Source: Dipetalonema caudispina
Lineage: Eukaryota > Nematoda > Chromadorea > Rhabditida > Onchocercidae
Length of the DNA: 64,000 nt
Direction: 5' to 3'
Assembly: GCA_013365325.1 (NCBI GenBank)
Contig: JABVXV010000116.1
Coordinates: 104,886 to 168,885 of the forward strand
Shown here one piece after another: positions 1 through 14,960 of the stretch. Position 1 is the first letter of the stretch; every line of letters starts with the position of its first letter. The notes below the pieces were generated by a model that had not been told where the DNA came from, ran no database searches, and saw nothing but the letters and a program-made list of their open reading frames with translations. A program made the translations under genes and the position numbers.

Positions 1-3000
1 TCAAAAAATATTGGTTGTTGTAATTTTTAGAGAGTTTTCGATAAGTTTCAATGATAATTTTATTTGAACATGCCTTAAAAATGCTACCCAAATGATTAAA
101 ATTTTGTTATTATAGACGGTTTTCTTCCTATTCCATATGATATTGGTAAAGTAAAATTATTCAAATTTAAATTGTCAAATAAATTATCCTCTCATAGTCA
201 GAATATTTTAATAAGGAATAAGATGACTAGTTTGTACTATTTATCACAGATAACATTAATAGAATGAACAAAATTTCATTTATTCAAATGCATCCTCCCG
301 CAAATACTTTCCCCCCCATCTCTTATGCTCATGACGGATATTAACTAAACTGTTTCGTTTAGTCTTTTTCAATTTTTTCCTCTAACAATTTTACTTATTT
401 TGTTGCACATCAAAACTAATAACCTCGTAACAACCTTAGCCTGAAACCAGTTTCAACTTCCCCCATTCCTACTTCTTCCAACTCTCAAATATGCCCTTTA
501 ATTCACTTTACTATCCATCATTTCGGGTACAGAAACATAACTTCTCATCTATACATTATAATTTAAGAAAATAACAAAAATAAGATTATTTACCAATAGT
601 ATCTCGTCATTTTTCAACGATAATTAATATTATTAACAAATCCTAGCATTTTCATTTCAGAATTTCTTATTACTTCACAAACAAAATAAATTTGAAAACA
701 ATGTTATAATTGTTAAGCGAATGCAAATTCCAAAAATTATGAAAGAAATTATGTCGTAAGTAAGTACTTAAAGTAAGAAATCTATTCAAATTTACAATCA
801 AATTCATAAATGGAAATTCATATCTAGTAAATAAATCAGAAAGAGAAAATCATGAATGAAATCATATCACAAAAAAGTAAAAAAAAAAAAGTAATCTTGG
901 AAGTTTGAAATTTATTAAAACTTATCATTAATTCCTTAAATAGAAATTCATACCCAATGTGTTATATATGGTTTATTTACCTAATAAATGAATGTTTCAT
1001 CTAATCAACAACAATTTGCCAATTTACTTTCATAATTTTAATTTATAACGAATAAATCAATCAATATGCATATGAGCAATGCTGTTTAGATAAATGAAGT
1101 GACAATTTCATCAAACAGTTTAGTAATCGTAATTTCCAACTAATAATCTTATCTAATAATCGAAATCATCATATTGCATATTTATTCATCCAATAATTTG
1201 CAAGCCTAAGTTATGAAGTGATAAAATTTGAATTACTTTGCAGTAACGGTGAGAAATGATCAAATAGGAAAAAAAATCTATTCAAACTTTCAACTAACAG
1301 ATTATACAAAATAATTATTAACTTTATCTTATTGATAAGATCACTTATCAGTGTCATTTCCTTTCTAAAGAAGCATCTTACTTTTTTTTTTTTTTTCAAC
1401 TGTTTGTCTTTTCTCTCTCTTTTCAATCTTACAATTCCATCTTATTATTTATATGCAGTAACACTTAAAGTTATTATCAGTAAATTCCTTGCAACGAATT
1501 TATGGCACATAATTAATTACAGCCTCTTCTATGGTGAATGATAAGTATGGATAAGCAAAAATCTTCACTTCTTTTTTACAACCGATTATTTTTAGTAAAA
1601 TCAAATTTACATTTAACTGAAAGAATAAATGAATTAAGTAATTGTCATCTTTCTTCTATCCTATTGATCAAATTTCACAAATCTGTTACTTTTTCTCAAC
1701 CAAATGATATTTTGTACTTGGCAAGATAAGCATTCGATTATATCTCGAGTTCTATCTCTACTATTTAATTAAATAAGTCTAGTAATTTAATTATTCGAAA
1801 GGCTTCAAACTTTCACTATACCTACGTTTACTAAGTAAGACCTATAGTTATGATACAAATTAAAGAATGAATCCTTTACTTCTTGATTCACCTATTTATC
1901 TTTACCATGAAATACCTATTCTTCGATTACTCACCTAATTATACCCTCATTTTCCTATCATATATCGTCTAGAAGTTAGTTCAATTCAATAGAAATTTAG
2001 TACAAATATACTGTTGCTAAATAAAATTAAGCTAAGAATAATCATCGTTCACTTTCGAAATACTGCATGGAAATTTGAATAAAATTCTAATCCTTATAAA
2101 GTTAACCACAAGATACTAATTGAAGTGCATTTTATATCATTTTCTTCTAATTGCTAATTATGTTATCATCTTAAGTAGCAATATATGTCAGCAATTTTGT
2201 TACATAGCGAATAATACAAATAAAAATAATCAATTCTGATCGTATTAAAAGAGATAAGTAAGCAGTGATTAAATATATATTATAAAATTTCATTTCCATT
2301 ATAACAAAGAATTGAACAGGAAAAAAGGAATTCTACTAAGAAATTACATTTTATACCTAAAATGAATAACATTTAATATGTATGCTCCCCCTTCACAACT
2401 ACAATCTTATCCAAATTTTAGAGATTTCTATAGAAATGAAAGAAATAAATTTGAGTGAAAATCTACAAAACTCGAAAATCCGCCTTTAAAATCGCATAAT
2501 TTCACTATTGCTAACCAAAATTATTCGCATTTTGCACTAAAACCCAATTGTTTACAACTTAGAAGAAAAATATTGTTTAATTACTTTTAGTAAATTTTTA
2601 TTTGCTAAATTACTTCTGCTACTGACAATTCTTTAAATTTCTAATAGTATTATTCTTATTACTCTCACATTTTCTTACAATCTTTTCTTCCTTTCATTTC
2701 CTTATCATTAATTAATTAAATGTTATTTTTTGCAATTATTTGCAATAAACCAGCTACAAAGGTACTTTCCCGCAAAATCTTATCAATCTTTGTTACACTC
2801 CACGTAAATGTGCTATTTCTTTTGCTCTCTTACACTCTAACTTACATCATTCTATTTTTTTTCATCTATTTTAGAGATTCAACATGAAATTTCATTAAGT
2901 ATTTTAATAAGACGAAAGAAGATATGATTAAATTTTCAATGCTAATCTTAACATATTTTTTAACAAAATGAAATATCTAATCTAAATTTTATCAATTTTG

Positions 3001-6000
3001 TCCTCATATTTACCTCAATATTATCAATGTATCCTCATCTTTACCTATTTATCATATTCTCATCTCTTTTCTTCATCTTAACCCATACATTATTTTTACC
3101 CTGAACATTTTAATCTTACTAAAAAATATTCCCTACTACTATTACTAACTATTATCAAATAACAGTAATCGATTATCGGCTTAAAATACTTGTTAGGCTG
3201 TTGTAGCCACAAATATGACATTTTTCACATATTATAACAAAACAATATTTGTTGATTATTTCGTTTTTTTTGAGCTATTTGATTAAGCAATAAATATTGT
3301 TAATATTTATTGAAAGGACAAATTCTGTGGGATATCAATAATTCGGGATAAGATTCTGTGAAATTACTGAATACGAATGCATAATATAGAAGAGCTTATA
3401 ACCGGATGATAACATGCTATTTCATGCTTGGCTTAACTTTTTCATTCATGATAATATATTCAGACTTTTTGTTACCATCAATAATGAGACATTTTAGAGC
3501 ACAATGAATCCTAGCCATTCATTATTATCATCATAATTGTGTAACATATCAACAAACTTAGGAAGATATGACATTACATATTATATGATGGCTAAATTTC
3601 GCCTGATATAATCTAATAAACAAAGATTAATCTATCAAATGATCAAATAGTTTGTGAAATTTACTAAAATGATTTTAAAATCTTCCAATAATATGATTGA
3701 AAATTCACGAATAATTTGAAAATTTCATTTATTGATTTGGTAGAAAATTTTGATTTCTTTCGAAATCATCTATGAAATCTTTCAATTTTTTTTTTTTTTT
3801 TTTGGGATATGTTCCAAAATATATATTGCTTGCAAGAAATTCCTCGAAAAAAATTTTTGTTGATATGTTTAAAAAATTTTTTTTTTGGATGATTTTTGAA
3901 TGTTTTCTAATCAGAAAAGTTGCCAAGCTGTGTGCATTTTGTACCTAAAAAAATGGGGGGAAAAAAAAAGAAAAATTGTTTAGGATAAAGTGATAGGTGT
4001 GAACTATGAGATGCAAATAAATCGATGAGATGATATTTAACAGTTCATGCTCAACGATCAGAAAGATTCTTTCAATTGCTTAGTTACTTCATCAATATTT
4101 CAGAAGTTTGCCCAACAGTAAAACACTTTTCATTTGTGATTTTTTTTTTTTTTTTTTTTTTGTAAATTACTTTATTATTTGTGAATTTCTGGTATTTTTC
4201 AATTTTAAATGAGCAGTGAATTGATACTTCTAAATCATAAACAGAAAATGTGATGGAAACAGATTATATCGCATATTAGGCACCAAGAAATATGATGATC
4301 AGTGATAGCAATTATCAGTAAAACCTTACTATGAGTCATTCAAATATACAGAAAATAAAGATATCATGAATTTATGAAAGATACCTTTAGTCTTTCAATT
4401 CATTCGTGGACATTTTGTAAAAGTGAATGGGATTAAGTTATGCAAGAATTGCTAAATTTCAAATTTCTTGCACTAAATGATAATTTTTCCAATATTTTGA
4501 TCTAATCTTTAGAATGATATCTGTACAAATTGTTATCATTCACTAATGTCGTCGAAACCATCGATGCAAAATGAATAAGACAGAAGAAAAGCAATCGAAT
4601 AGATCAATTGCTAATTGATTCAAATCATTCTAAACACTGATCATCCTAATCAATGAATAAGTTTGATGAAACGATTGATGACATCCTGATTATATCGATC
4701 ACATATCTTATTGGACCTTTTTTTCCATAAAAACAATTGGTAAAAAAAAAAGTTGTAAAAAAATTTCACTCACAGAATGAAAATTCGTATAGTTAATCTT
4801 ATAAATATGAAAAAACTACCGGGAAAGGAGTGAGAAAAAAAAAAAGATTGTTCCAAGTAATTCCTACAATGCATAATTTTTTGTTAATTTAAAACAAAAT
4901 TAAAATTAATTATGAATATAATTCTTACAATATTTAATTAGGCATTCATAAAAAGATGGGAAAAAAACAAGTAAAAATTAAACACTTTTTTTTTTTTTTT
5001 TTTTTTGTTTCCTTTGTTTAATATTTGATAAAAATGATAAGAAAGTAAAAGAGGAAAAAGGATTAGTTGGTAAATGTTATCCATAGAGTTAAGATAACTA
5101 TTGCTATCGAGCAGATGAGAACGAAAAAGCTTCACAACAAGTTGAATTCAATTTTTGTCCACTTCAATTCTTTAAAGTTCATCTCTCTTCCTTTACATAC
5201 ATACAGATAGATGGATGGATAATATCCAACATAACGAAACATTCTTCCTTTTTTTTCTTCCTTCCTTTTTTTTTTTTTTCTGTTAAATGAGACGAAATTT
5301 TTATCATATTTTTTAATAAGATCAAATATTCTTTAATTATTGATCAATAATTATATTACGATAAATAAGGACAACACAATGGCCAAGATATTTAAGAAAA
5401 ATGTGAAAAGTTTGATGCCAATTGGTATCTTTGAACAAAAAAAAAAAAAAAAAAAAAAGAAACGTTTATCTATTGTTGATAATAAAGTATCCAGAAGATT
5501 TCATATTGTCAGTTATGAAGTATTTTGAAATTTGTTATCAAATCTTTACAATTAGATTTGTTAAGTGATACATTGTTAATTTATAAATAGTTGAGTTAAA
5601 ACACTTCTGATAATAATAATTTAAAATAAAAATATAGTAGAACTAAGCCAAAGTATCCCAAATACTATTTACTCATCTCAGGCCCTTTGTCTTCTTGGCT
5701 TCATTCTTATTTCCTCAATGAATTGTATCTTTCTCTCTCTCTCTCTTTCTCTTTTTAAATTAAATTAGAAAGAAGAGGATGAGCAAATAGGCAAATAAAA
5801 GGATGAAATTAAAATGAATATGAATAATAATGATAATGAAAACTAAGACAATAATTAATTAGAGAATGAAAAGTTATCGAAATAATACACTTCAAAATAT
5901 TTCTGAAACACTATTTCGTGATGTTTAAAATCGAACAATTTTAAATTCAACTTTCAAAGAGGTTTCAATAGTTAAATTTAAAAGTGCGAATATATCTTCT

Positions 6001-6456
6001 TGAATAGAAAAATCAGGGAAGATAAGGCTCTCTTGAAAATCTTTCTGTAAGCACTTTTTTTTTTTTTTTTTTTTGCTGATTATGAAAAGATTTTCAAGTA
6101 TGCTTTCGATAAACTTCTGACATTGCTACTCTAAAACTATGATAAAATGTTCATATTTTGAATTTTTGTTAAAACTTTCAAACATTTGATGAAAGATGAA
6201 AATTGAATATCTACCAATATTGATACATCTTATCAACCGGAAATTTTCATGTACGAAGTTCAAAAAAAGCCTTATCAAGACCAATTTCAAAAATAGCCTC
6301 ATTAAGATCAAAAGGTTTAGTTTAATTTCTTCATTAGCTTACACTACCAGCACCTTTTTATCAGCTAATATTTGCTATCATTTTCCTAAACATATGCTTG
6401 AATCTTTCGACAATACATCTGCCTATTACAATAAACTTGGCACAAATTAAATTTTA

Positions 6457-6457
<1 letters not shown>

Positions 6458-6492
<35 letters not shown>
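6458..6492 (+). repeat. Poly(A) tract, about 35 nt
   Basis: An uninterrupted A run in gene-free DNA. It could be a slippage-prone microsatellite or the relic of a retroposed tail; nothing next to it looks like a processed gene copy. Confidence 0.9.
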
Positions 6493-6494
<2 letters not shown>

Positions 6495-7202
6495 AAAATT
6501 TATAAATACTTCAAAGAATTAGAAAAATTCAACTAAACCGCATGAAAAGAAAGAAATCATGCAAATTGATTAATATTTGTAACTTTATCTATTCTTTTGT
6601 ATGTACAAAAAAAAACTAGATTTTTTTTTTTTGTACATTACGAAAATATAGTAATTTTCTGCACTTCTTGTTTTCTACTGATACTATCCAATACCCGGAA
6701 ATGATCCAATTTCCGGTTATGTTCTAATAGCTAGTATTAAAACATTGCATTTTATGAGTGAAACATTTTCGCGAACATTGAAAAACAATTATTTACTTTG
6801 TTAACTGAATGAAAAATTCAATGAAATAGTATAATGCACTTACAAGAATTTTAGTATGTTTAAGAAATAAACTTTAAATTTTGTAGCCAATATTTCTTTT
6901 TTTTTTTTTTTTGCTAGCAATATTTCTGCATAAATCTGTAAAACAAACTTTTCTATCGTAGTTGTTTAAAATGTGATAGGAGTAAGAGGTTAAATCAAAA
7001 ATGCAAAATTAACTACAATGTAATTTATTCAGGAATGATCAATGATATGCATGTACTGATACTATCAAATTCAATTTCTGATAAAAAAAAAAAATCGAAA
7101 GTAAGCAAATTTTTAGCTAACACATAGATAGTATCCAAAAACGGAATCTTACCAAATGAGGAAATTGCAAAAAAAAAAAAAAAAAAAAAAATGTGAAAGA
7201 AA

Positions 7203-7447
7203 AATCATAGCAAATTGTAATTCAAAATTTCATTGGTGCTACATTTTTTACTGTTAATTTAAGCAATCTCATTTTTAAATTAGTAAATTTTTTTCCTGCT
7301 AATAATTTTATTACCTATAATTGATGAGTTATAATGCAAATAAGTAATCTGTCATATTGGAATACACAAGTTGTCTAAGCAATAAAACATTTTATTGACG
7401 TAATTTAATCATAAATTATAAATGGAAATAATTTCATAGATATGGGA
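7203..7447 (+). repeat. Dispersed repeat copy 1, about 245 bp
   Basis: This block matches 11821-12060 in the same orientation with scattered substitutions and small indels. Shared landmarks in order are AAATTGTAA, AATTTCATT, CATTTTTTACT, AGTTATAAT, ATGCAAATAA, AATTATAAAT and GATATGG. Both copies are preceded by GC followed by a long A run (about 7168-7191 here), so the duplicated unit may begin near 7167. No coding potential and no terminal inverted repeats were seen. Confidence 0.7.
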
Positions 7448-10400
7448 AAAATGATAGAAATTCTTTTTAATTTTGTATACATTAGAAAGAAAAGTAAAGT
7501 TGCAATTTCAAATGAAATCTTTCTTGGAACGTTTGGGAATTTCGATGCAATAAATTTGATCACTTTTTGAACAATTTTTTATATCAGATTTATTATAGAT
7601 TGTCACTTCTTTAAAATGTAACGGAGATATTAAAACTCAAATGTAATATATCATTCGACCCATAAGTTCTTTGGTTATATTTTTCTACCAGAAAATTTAG
7701 GATGCAATAAAAGGATAATAAATTCTAGAAAATATAATGATTTCCAAATAATTTAACTTAATGCTATTAGAGCAACAAATGTTATTAATGGTTGAAACTT
7801 GCACAGGAAAATACTTCCGGAAATTTCAAGCAAACATCACATTGCTATACAATAGCTAATAAAAACGGATGATTCAAATTCCGTAAATTTGATCAGTAGG
7901 AATAAAAGGCAGGACAGTCTAGCGATTGATATTAATTACATCATCTGTTGATCATTGTTAGTCAATTCATAGAAGTCGAATATTCATCGAATTGATCCGG
8001 TGAAAATGCCTTGAAAATTGATTTAAAAATGAATTTTGATACAGTAAGAAGGAATTTAGACAAAAAAAGGATAGATTTCTCCGGGACAATTGAAGATGCT
8101 ACATAGAGGTCAAGGTATGAAGATAATGGCGATATTTAAATTACAAATCTATTATGATTTGATGGCAAGAGAATCAAGTAATTATAGGAATGCTAGGGCT
8201 AATAAACGTGAAAGCATTACGTGTACGTTTCAGCAGGAAAAAATATTTAGAATACATGAAAATATCACTTATATTCGAGTTTTTCTTTTTTTTCAAATTT
8301 GTGAACATCAAATTAAAATTTTTTTGAACTTAAACTTTACTTCAATTCTGCACATCGCTCAATAGTCGTATTATTTTAAGTCTTGGCTTAATGAATTAAT
8401 TTGCTTTTATTTTTGGTGTATTAATTATGTTTTGAATACGAGCTCATTTTGTGTCAAAGAAATTTTGGACAGTTTTCAAATAAACAAAAATCAGCTACCA
8501 ATTTTGAGTACAATTTATTTTTTAATTAAAATTCATTTCAAAAATGGTTTTTATAAAAATAACTGACTATTTAGTGAAATGGTTCGAATATTCAACAGTT
8601 ACTATTTTTTATTTAATTCTTTTCCGAAGAAAATTTATAACTATCAGAATCATTCATTTTTTCGAAAAACATTTAAATCGCTAATTTTTTAAAATGAATT
8701 TTGCTAACTACACTTATTACTAATCATTTACAATATTTCAATCATTGTAAAGTTTTTAGACAGTTCTAACAGAGAAATTTTGCTCGAACATAAAAGTAAT
8801 TGCTAAAAAAGAAATTTAAAATCAGAACAGTTATCAGTAAGTAATTGATCATTAAAATATTCACTAATATGATAAGAGCGGATAAACTGTAAAATTACAT
8901 ACATTCATCCCTTATCTTGCTTATGAATCTCTAGTGATAACATTGATCACAACAGATCAATTTTTTTAGACAACTGATCATTAAAAAAACATATGTATCA
9001 CCACATAACCTGAATGTATGGATCGACGAAAATATTTCAGCTTACATTGACGTAATGTAAATGAGAATTTAATTGTAACGAAAGGTCAAATACACTTAGC
9101 CAAAATATTATCCTTCACGTAAACACAAACGGAATTAGCCATTCTACACTAGTAAAATACCTGAAGTTAATTCAACAGGTATGATTTTTAACCGAAAATC
9201 TTGCCAAAATTTAGAAATAAACTTTTCTTAAAACTAATATTTGTTACTAATACCTTGGAAATTTTGATACATATGATACAAACATTATTCAAAAATTAAA
9301 ATTAAACTGTATCATTTAGACGATATTGTTTCAATGTTCAACACAATACAACAAAATTTCATAACTGTCCCAATTCTTTCATTACGTCAATAATGTGCTA
9401 CCGTAATCGCCATCAAATTTTTTCTCAAACCTGATCAATTTAACCCTACGATAAAGGGATTCAAAAAAAAAAAAAGTTTATTGTAATTAAAGTTGAATGG
9501 TTTGACATTAATTTGATGGTATCATATTCTGAGGACAGTAACGAATAATTTAAAATTTTTTCTATCAAAATTGAATTTTTTGCACGGGATTGGTTGTTTT
9601 TTTTTTTTTTTTTTTTTTCAAAAAAGTGCATAAATTAAGTACTGATACGATAAGAAACAGAAATTAAGTAAAGGAAAATTTAAATATTTTTTCTTTTCCA
9701 AAAATGAAGTACAATATTATGACAACGTATTTTATCTTTGAAATTTTATCATTGTTATGAATCAAATGTATAGGAAGGATTATTCGAGCTTTTATAACAT
9801 TGCTCAGAAGTTTTTACTTTATGAAATTATTAGTGTCATAATAAGGTTAAAAGGTTACTGTATTAAAAGAAGCTTTAATTAGTCCAACTAATAATAGCGC
9901 TAAATGATATCTGTCATCTAAAATCGCTGATAATTATAGCTTTTGAAAGATGAACAGAGAAACTATAACTAAATAAATCATTAAGAATCGAAAGTATTTC
10001 TATGTAGAAGCATGTATATCAGTATAGAAATTGATCATCTCTGATATCTATCAAATTTTCATTCCTTCTTCAACATCCTGATTAAATTACCTGACCTTTA
10101 GATTATCTAACTACAATGATATAATTCGGCAATACTTTACAGTTGCTATATTTTAGTTTAAAAGAATAAATTACTGTGCTAAAGGTAAAATATCATGAAC
10201 TTATAAAAGATTGAAGTTATTATTGATTGATGTATCAAAGACATGGAAATTATTGATCATTCAATGAAACATTTATTTATCAGTCGATTGACAACTTCTC
10301 CAATTACCTGTATTAAATATGGTGAAAGAGCAAAAAAAAAAAAAGATAAGTTAGGAAATATTTGGCGTTTAATTATTTAATATATGATAATTTGATGAGA

Positions 10401-11017
10401 AGAGAAAGAAAAAGTAATGGAAAATATAAAATTTGTTTAAAGAAATGATTGATTTTTTTTTTTTTGATTAAATGGAATTTATTGCTAATTATTTTAACTA
10501 ATTAACTTAGAAATTAGCAATCTTTTCTTGCAAAATTTGCCTTGAATATTTCAATATTGTCGTATGTAAATCAACATTGAAATATATGTATGTGATCTAT
10601 TGGAAGTTATAAGCAAGCTAATAATTAGCAATACTGTTTGACTGATCTAGTCCAGCTAATTCGAGATTGTTTAAAGCACTGAAAATTTTTTTTTTTTTTT
10701 TCAACAAATGATAAATTTATGGGAAATATTAATTTAACAATTGAAATCATACGTTTTCTTACGTGTAACGTTAACAAATCTATCATTACGAAAAGTTATT
10801 GTATTATAAATGAAATCATACGGTGTCAATAAATTTCCAATTTCTCTTCCAATAATTTTCACAAATAAATTTCCCAAAAAGAATAAACCAATAAATATTT
10901 TTTGCTAAAAGAAAAAAAAAAAAAAAAATTTTATAAAAATGTCTCAGAAGTGCCGACGAAAACCGTACAATAACGCAAATCTTTTTTTCTTTTCACTGTT
11001 AACAAAAATTTTTGTAT

Positions 11018-11018
<1 letters not shown>

Positions 11019-11058
<40 letters not shown>
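11019..11058 (+). repeat. Poly(A) tract, about 40 nt
   Basis: The longest uninterrupted homopolymer I see in the window. Open frames that overlap it on either strand are translated low-complexity sequence, not genes. Confidence 0.92.
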
Positions 11059-11059
<1 letters not shown>

Positions 11060-11220
11060 AAATTTGTGAATTTTTGGAAAATACGTGATTTTTATAAGTA
11101 ATTCGGCAATTTTGCAATTCTTTTACTCCGCACGTCCAAAAAGACATACAAGGAGAAAGGACTTTTTTAATTTTTTTTTTTTTTGTTGTTTTAACAAAAA
11201 AAAGTTTATTTATTTTCATT

Positions 11221-11268
11221 TCCTCTTCCCTCTTCCCTCTTCCCTCTCCCTCTCCCTCTCCCTCTCTC
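11221..11268 (+). repeat. Polypyrimidine tandem repeat
   Basis: Tandem TCTTCCC units pass into CTCTCC units, giving about 48 nt of pure C/T on the plus strand. This is a simple-sequence tract with mirror symmetry of the kind that can form triplex DNA. The reading frames through it (Ser/Leu or Glu/Gly/Arg repeats) are artefacts of the repeat. Confidence 0.9.
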
Positions 11269-11528
11269 ACCTCTACCTCCATTTTTATCTTTTACCTTTA
11301 CCTCTCAATTGCTACATTAAAAATTACATTCTATCATTGTGATAATGATGCTCAAAGAGTTGTATGAATGATACGAAAAAGAGGTCATATTATAGTGAAT
11401 TTTGAAAAGAACTGTGACAAATGCGCCTTTAGGTGAAAAAAAAAAAGGAAAAAAAAAGGAAAAAATTGAAGGACAGATAGAAATAACATTACTTTTGCTT
11501 TAATATCATCATCAAAAGCACATCTTTC

Positions 11529-11559
<31 letters not shown>

Positions 11560-11820
11560 TTTAATAGAGGTTTTTTTTTTTTTAAAGATGTTCTCAATCA
11601 TTGTAGTAAAATGCTTTTCTACGTGAAATTTCATAAAATGTTCCGAAAGTATGAAATGAAAATGAAAATAAATGTTCATCGTATTATTTAACAGAAATAT
11701 TTAGCTAATAGACAAATATTACATCAATAAAATAATCATCAAATAATTAAATAAAAATATTAATTGATAAAAATTTATTTATTAATTATCTCTGTTATAG
11801 CAAAAAAAAAAAAAACGTAT

Positions 11821-12060
11821 AATCGTAGTAAATTGTAACTGAAATTTCATTAGTTGCTAAACATTTTTTACTATTAATTTTAAGTAATTTCATTTTAAAC
11901 TAAACATTACAATTATTGTTAGCAATTATTATGCTTAATAAGTTATAATAATGCAAATAAACAATATGTTACGTTGAGAATATGCAAAATTTGCAGAACA
12001 ATTTTAATAATATGCATCAAATTATGAATTATAAATTAAAATAATTTGACGGATATGGAA
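11821..12060 (+). repeat. Dispersed repeat copy 2, about 240 bp
   Basis: The second copy of the block at 7203-7447, in the same orientation about 4.6 kb away. It again follows GC plus an A run (about 11803-11815). The copies have drifted enough to suggest an old duplication or two old copies of one noncoding repeat family. Confidence 0.7.
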
Positions 12061-14235
12061 AAAAAAAAAAAAAAGTGTTACCCATTCATGTCATTTATTT
12101 CAGAATGTGATGAAATTTTTTTGCAACATTCAAAATTCAAAAATCAAACAATTTCGAATTTTTAATGACGAATTTAAATAGCTAAACCTATATATATATA
12201 TATATTTTTTTTTTCAAATAGCACATTTATAAGTGTTAAAATTTGGCTGCGAAAGATAAGTTGTTAAAATCAAATTAATATTAGCTTACCAATTAAACTT
12301 GACTGTCTAGCTCATCTGATCATAAGACTAATTCACTTTTTCGAATTAAATATAAACATAAATTTTTTTTTTTTTTTTTGACAAACTAAAATCAATCGTC
12401 TTCTAGAAGTTGTAAAATTTTAGAATTACAAAGTTATAGTAGAGTTGAAAAATGAAACTTAGACGAACTTTTTTCTAAACTTACAAAAATTCCCAAGGTT
12501 AAGTTAATTGTTTCCAATTCAGCCAAAATATGAAAAATTAAATGTTAAAAAATATACTATGTAATTTTATTTTTTAAACAACAAGACATGATAAGTGGTG
12601 AAAAAATTAGTTTAACACTTTTAAATGATAAGATGCTGATAAAAAAAGAAAAAAATTTTTTTTCTTCAAGTTCTGTTAGTTGAAGAAAAAGAAGAAGAAG
12701 CCAATTATTGATAATCTTGAAAAGTGCTAATTTTTTTTCATAAATTAATCAATTTAATAATTTTATAGATTGAAAACATTCAAACATTTTTTCTTATCAA
12801 TGGGGATACTACAAAAAGAGTTAACAATAATTTTTCTCAAAAAAAAAAAAAAAAATAAAACAATCTAACTAAATGAGGAAAAACAATTGATCATCTAAGA
12901 TCAATAGAACTTAACAGATGGATCATTCAATGTATTAATGATAATCAAGATTAAATCCTGGATATGTATTCATCATGCATTGGAAGATTCGATTTTTATG
13001 ACTTTAGTACATTCACTAATTAGATTATTGGTAATTAAGAATGTAATAAATGATGATAAACTGTACATATCAAGCAGTGAATAACTAATTGTACTCAAAT
13101 ATATTAATAATTGAAAAGAACATAAATGATGTTCACAGTATCAAAAATTAAGAAGGAATCTTCATTCCAATGAATTGATAGACAGAAAGAAAGAAATTAA
13201 ATTTTAGATGATAAACAGGTATACTTTGAATACTAATTTTTTGAAATGTTGAAATTTCCGTATAAATTGAAATTAAGGTTCAATGAAAAAAGCGGCGAAA
13301 GGAGGAGCGAATTGCGCCATAGAATGAATGAACCAATGAGTGAAAGATGTTGGATCAAAATCAAAGAATGGAAATGAAGGATTTTAATTTGTTTTACTCA
13401 ATACCAAAAAATACCAAAAAGTAAAGCGAGAATGAAATAACCGGAATATATCAAAATGAAAGTTATAATTTTTTTTTTTTTTTTAATTTTAAAAAAATAA
13501 GAAGAAAAAAAATTTATTTGTTGAAAAATGAAAACATTGAAATATAAGAAAAAAAAAAAAAAAAAAAATTGGAGAATCATTGGCACAGTTGATGACATTT
13601 CATCTTTCTTTTCACTTATAACTTCCAATTTTTTCAAAATTTGAACTTTTACCGTATGCTAAACGTTAAACTCAACTTAGAAATACTTTTTTTTTTTTTT
13701 TTTTCGACATTAATATTTTAATGTGAAAATGTAATGGTAGCACATAACAGGCGGAAATCAATTCAAAAGGAAAAACAAATGACATTTTACCTTTAATTTT
13801 CTTGAAAAATAAACTCCCTAAAAGTGGTAAATCGTTCATATCGTATTACATAAGGTTTTATCGATAGAAAAGATATTTTTCAATTCTTTTTCTTTTTTTT
13901 TTTCTTTCTTCAATCTCCAATTTCTTCGAACGTCACACTGATAATGAAGGAAAAGGGATAGAAAGGAACAGATAGATAGACAAACTTAATAACTTTAATA
14001 ATGCATTTTTGTGCAAAATTTAGAAAAAAGAATTTCAACAATGCTTAAAACAAAATTATTTTTTACGAAACTTATAAATTTTAGTTGATGGAAATGACTG
14101 GAATTTAATTTTATGCATGTCTTTAATATTATTATTTTGAAAAACTGTTAAAATATTTTTTAGAATTTTTAAAGACTGTTGAAAGTACAGATTTGTTAGC
14201 TTCCTAATTTGCAGCAAAAGCATCAAATAAAGATG

Positions 14236-14238
14236 AAG

Positions 14239-14270
<32 letters not shown>
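14236..14270 (+). repeat. (GA)n microsatellite
   Basis: About 35 nt of GA dinucleotides with one break (GGAGAG) near the right end. It is simple sequence in gene-free DNA. Confidence 0.92.
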
Positions 14271-14273
<3 letters not shown>

Positions 14274-14920
14274 AAGAGATATAACAATGTAAAAATTGAA
14301 AAATTTCGAGGGCAAGCTATATTTTCTAAGTTTATGCTTATTTACCTGAACTTATCACTAGGTTATCTCGATTATGACTAATCAATCATACGATCCTTAT
14401 TTGTTTTGTAAAAGGAAAAATTGTCTCTTAATCATTATGTTTCATCTATCGAGTTCCTATTAGGAATCTAATATGTTAATTTAATAATGAGCGCAAATAG
14501 TCAAATGGTAATTATGAACACCTGATATTACTTTTCATAAAATTATAAACTTTATATATGATGTATTTAACTCTTTGATATTATATTTTAACTTTAATTT
14601 TTTCCATCATACTATAATTTAAATTACAAATTAAACAACTAGATTTACATATTATATGATAATGTATAGTTTGAAGAAAACTAAAGCTAACATTAACATT
14701 TTAATTTAAGTTCACGTGAACGTACTAACACAAAATGTTTTACATTTTAAATGAATTTAACAAGTTGATGTAATTCATCAATCACTAACAAACATAGAAC
14801 AAACAAAACAGATACGTGTATATACATACAGACAAAATATCTAAAAATTAAATTTTGAAATGAACTTTTCTCAACCAACTTTACAATCACAAAACTAACC
14901 AAATGTTAATTTTAATGAGA

Positions 14921-14960
14921 GGAAAAGAAAGAGAGAGAGAGGAAGAGAGAGAGAGAAAGA
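14921..14960 (+). repeat. Imperfect purine GA repeat
   Basis: Interrupted GA dinucleotides with GGAA and GAAA breaks, a second purine microsatellite about 0.7 kb from the first. Confidence 0.85.

Noticed and set aside
8090..8365. 91-codon open frame on the plus strand
   Set aside because: No recognisable domain, no flanking splice signals in phase, and AT-biased composition typical of chance.
10944..11342. Overlapping open frames on both strands
   Set aside because: They translate the poly(A) tract and the polypyrimidine repeat; there are no splice sites or domain features.
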